A stretch of 7,375 nucleotides of DNA from Candidatus Egaibacter danicus (GTDB lineage Bacteria; Pseudomonadota; Gammaproteobacteria; Burkholderiales; Burkholderiaceae): contig JAABRC010000095.1 of NCBI GenBank assembly GCA_011391115.1, positions 1-7,375 on the forward strand. The letters run 5' to 3'. The notes under the pieces were generated by a model that saw only the letters and a program-made list of their open reading frames with translations, made no database searches and had not been told where the DNA came from. Of this stretch, positions 6,299 through 7,375 are shown in pieces (the first letter of the stretch is position 1; the number at the start of each line of letters is the position of its first letter). The translations under genes were made by a program, and so were the position numbers.

Positions 6299-6326
6299 TT
6301 GACGGCTGTCAAACCTCATCCAGAAT
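6299..6326. promoter_or_regulatory. Divergent -35 boxes in the monooxygenase / HD-protein intergenic region
   Basis: TTGAC (6299-6303), GGCT, GTCAA (6308-6312) form an inverted repeat. It supplies a plus-strand -35-like TTGACG (6299-6304) and a perfect minus-strand TTGACA (6312-6307). For the plus gene, CAGAAT (6321-6326) follows at a 16-nt spacing, which would put transcription start only about 9 nt before the ATG at 6342 and fits the lack of a Shine-Dalgarno there. No good minus-strand -10 was found at 16-18 nt. Confidence 0.35.
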
Positions 6327-6341
6327 GCGTCTACCAGCACA

Positions 6342-7375
6342 ATGAAATACGTTCCGCTTCCCATCAAGCGCGTTGAAACCGGCAAACCGCTGCCGGTACC
6401 AGTGTGGGACGCCAAAGGTAATCTGCTGCTGCGCAAGGGACAAACCATCAACTCCGAGCAGCATCGTGAGGTGCTGATGGCCCACCAGGCCTGCCTGACC
6501 GAGGGTGACTACCGGGCGTGGATTCGCAGCTATGACCGAATGGTGTACAACATGCTGCGAGAGAACGTGAGCATTCAACAAATAGCCCGGGCCACCATGC
6601 CCGACACCATTCTGGATGTGGACTATGTCGTAGGTCACGACATCACCGGCGGCTGGCTGGACCTGCAGACCGTGTTGGGCGGCATACTGGTCCAGGGCGA
6701 GTCTGCACAGAGCCCGCTGGACCGGCTGGAAGGCGTCCAGAAAAGAGCCACATCGTTGCTGGACGCCGATACGGACGATTGCCTGTTCGCGCTGTTCCAG
6801 GCGCTGGCCGAACCGGCGCTGGGCTACTGCGCCACCCACGCCCTGCTGGTGGCGGTTGCCTGTGAGCTGACGGCACGCAAGCTGGATATGGCTGCGGTAT
6901 TGCGGCCGGTGTTGTTCCGGGCAGCGCTCACGATGAACATCGGCATGGCCGTGGAGCAAAACGTGCTGGCCCGCCAGACCGTCAAGCCCGACACGGCGCA
7001 GCGGCAACTGATCAAGGACCACCCGGGCAAGAGCGCCGCCATCCTGCGCGGCTTTGGTGAAGCCAACCATGACTTGCTGGATATTGTGAGCCTGCATCAC
7101 GACCGTGACGAATCCCGCGGGCTGGCACGCAACCTGGAATGCCGCCGCATCCTGCGCATGGCGGATGAATTTGTCGCGGGCATTGCTGCGCGGTCATCGC
7201 GCCCGGGCCTGTCAGCGATTGGTGCTGCCAAGAAAACGGTGATTGGCTCCGTCGGTGAAGAGGCCCGCGTGGGCGCCGCCATGACAGCCGCACTCGGTTT
7301 TTACCCTCCGGGCACGTATGTTCGCCTGGTCAACGGCGAGATAGCCGTTTCTGCCCGACGGGGCACGGCGGCCAA
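6342..7375 (+). CDS. Degenerate HD-GYP-like signalling protein (partial, 3' end outside window)
   Basis: An open frame of 344 codons runs off the window. Start ATG at 6342 gives MKYVPLPIKRVETGKPLPVPVWD, with no clear Shine-Dalgarno. Residues 1-110 form an N-terminal domain I do not recognise. From about 125 the layout follows HD-GYP phosphohydrolases: a helix with CATHALL (H166), ALTMNIG (195-201) where active enzymes have the HD pair, DHPGKSAAIL (H227), IVSLHHD (H252, H253) where HHE..GYP is usual, RILRMADEFVA (D275), and a C-terminal GFYPPGTYVRLVNGEIAV (319-336) that is common in HD-GYP proteins. The HD doublet is replaced by MN (198-199) and the GYP signature is absent, so classical c-di-GMP hydrolysis is doubtful; binding or a structural signalling role is possible. 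Similar proteins are annotated 'phosphohydrolase' in Comamonadaceae. No membrane segment is seen. Confidence 0.8.
   Translation, partial: MKYVPLPIKRVETGKPLPVPVWDAKGNLLLRKGQTINSEQHREVLMAHQACLTEGDYRAWIRSYDRMVYNMLRENVSIQQIARATMPDTILDVDYVVGHDITGGWLDLQTVLGGILVQGESAQSPLDRLEGVQKRATSLLDADTDDCLFALFQALAEPALGYCATHALLVAVACELTARKLDMAAVLRPVLFRAALTMNIGMAVEQNVLARQTVKPDTAQRQLIKDHPGKSAAILRGFGEANHDLLDIVSLHHDRDESRGLARNLECRRILRMADEFVAGIAARSSRPGLSAIGAAKKTVIGSVGEEARVGAAMTAALGFYPPGTYVRLVNGEIAVSARRGTAA

Noticed and set aside
6309..7100. 263-codon open frame on the minus strand
   Set aside because: It lies wholly antisense to the HD-GYP-like gene, whose protein shows recognisable motifs; the minus frame gives a Gln/His/Val-rich product with no motif and no ribosome binding site.
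1..7375. Mobile element, prophage, CRISPR or attachment site
   Set aside because: No transposase, integrase, terminal inverted repeats or repeat-spacer pattern was seen; all genes look like ordinary chromosomal families with similar base composition.

Overview
The window looks like chromosomal DNA of a betaproteobacterium, probably Burkholderiales/Comamonadaceae. This rests on the moderately high GC, the codon use and the families present: a YebC-type protein with an MGAQWK start, DUF3297, a degenerate HD-GYP-like protein, and a copper oxidase/TolC-like/cupredoxin gene set. The genus cannot be fixed from the sequence alone.

Left half (1-3736, minus strand): a leftward-transcribed copper-handling gene set. 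In transcription order it encodes (i) a small secreted protein with a CxxCxxCxxC cluster (3344-3736), (ii) a small secreted protein ending in MPDMPCC (2854-3228), (iii) a TolC-family protein overlapping it by ATGA (1679-2857), (iv) a Tat-exported multicopper oxidase of two-domain architecture with a Met-rich C-terminal region (229-1641), and (v) a cupredoxin-like protein whose 3' end leaves the window (1-208). Every product has an export signal, so the apparent job is periplasmic copper oxidation, binding and trafficking. No RND pump, P-type ATPase or regulator gene is inside the window. The control region is 3737-4031. It holds a perfect inverted repeat, GTAAATT-N5-AATTTAC, next to a consensus TTGACA on the minus strand.

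Middle (4032-4741, plus strand): a YebC/TACO1-family protein transcribed divergently from the copper genes, followed by a weak hairpin terminator.

Right half: a minus-strand pair, an aromatic-ring-hydroxylase-type FAD monooxygenase (5052-6260) followed by a DUF3297 gene (4775-5023). Across a short 81-bp gap with overlapping divergent -35-like boxes is a plus-strand HD-GYP-like protein (6342 to the window end), in which the catalytic HD pair is replaced by MN.

The most unusual item is the TolC-family protein. Its helical repeats are present, but both stretches that normally form the outer-membrane beta-barrel strands appear to be missing, and no lipobox cysteine is seen. It may therefore be a soluble periplasmic derivative of an outer-membrane channel, working with a compact two-domain copper oxidase and two small Cys-containing secreted proteins. 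No insertion sequence, CRISPR array, tRNA or rRNA was seen.
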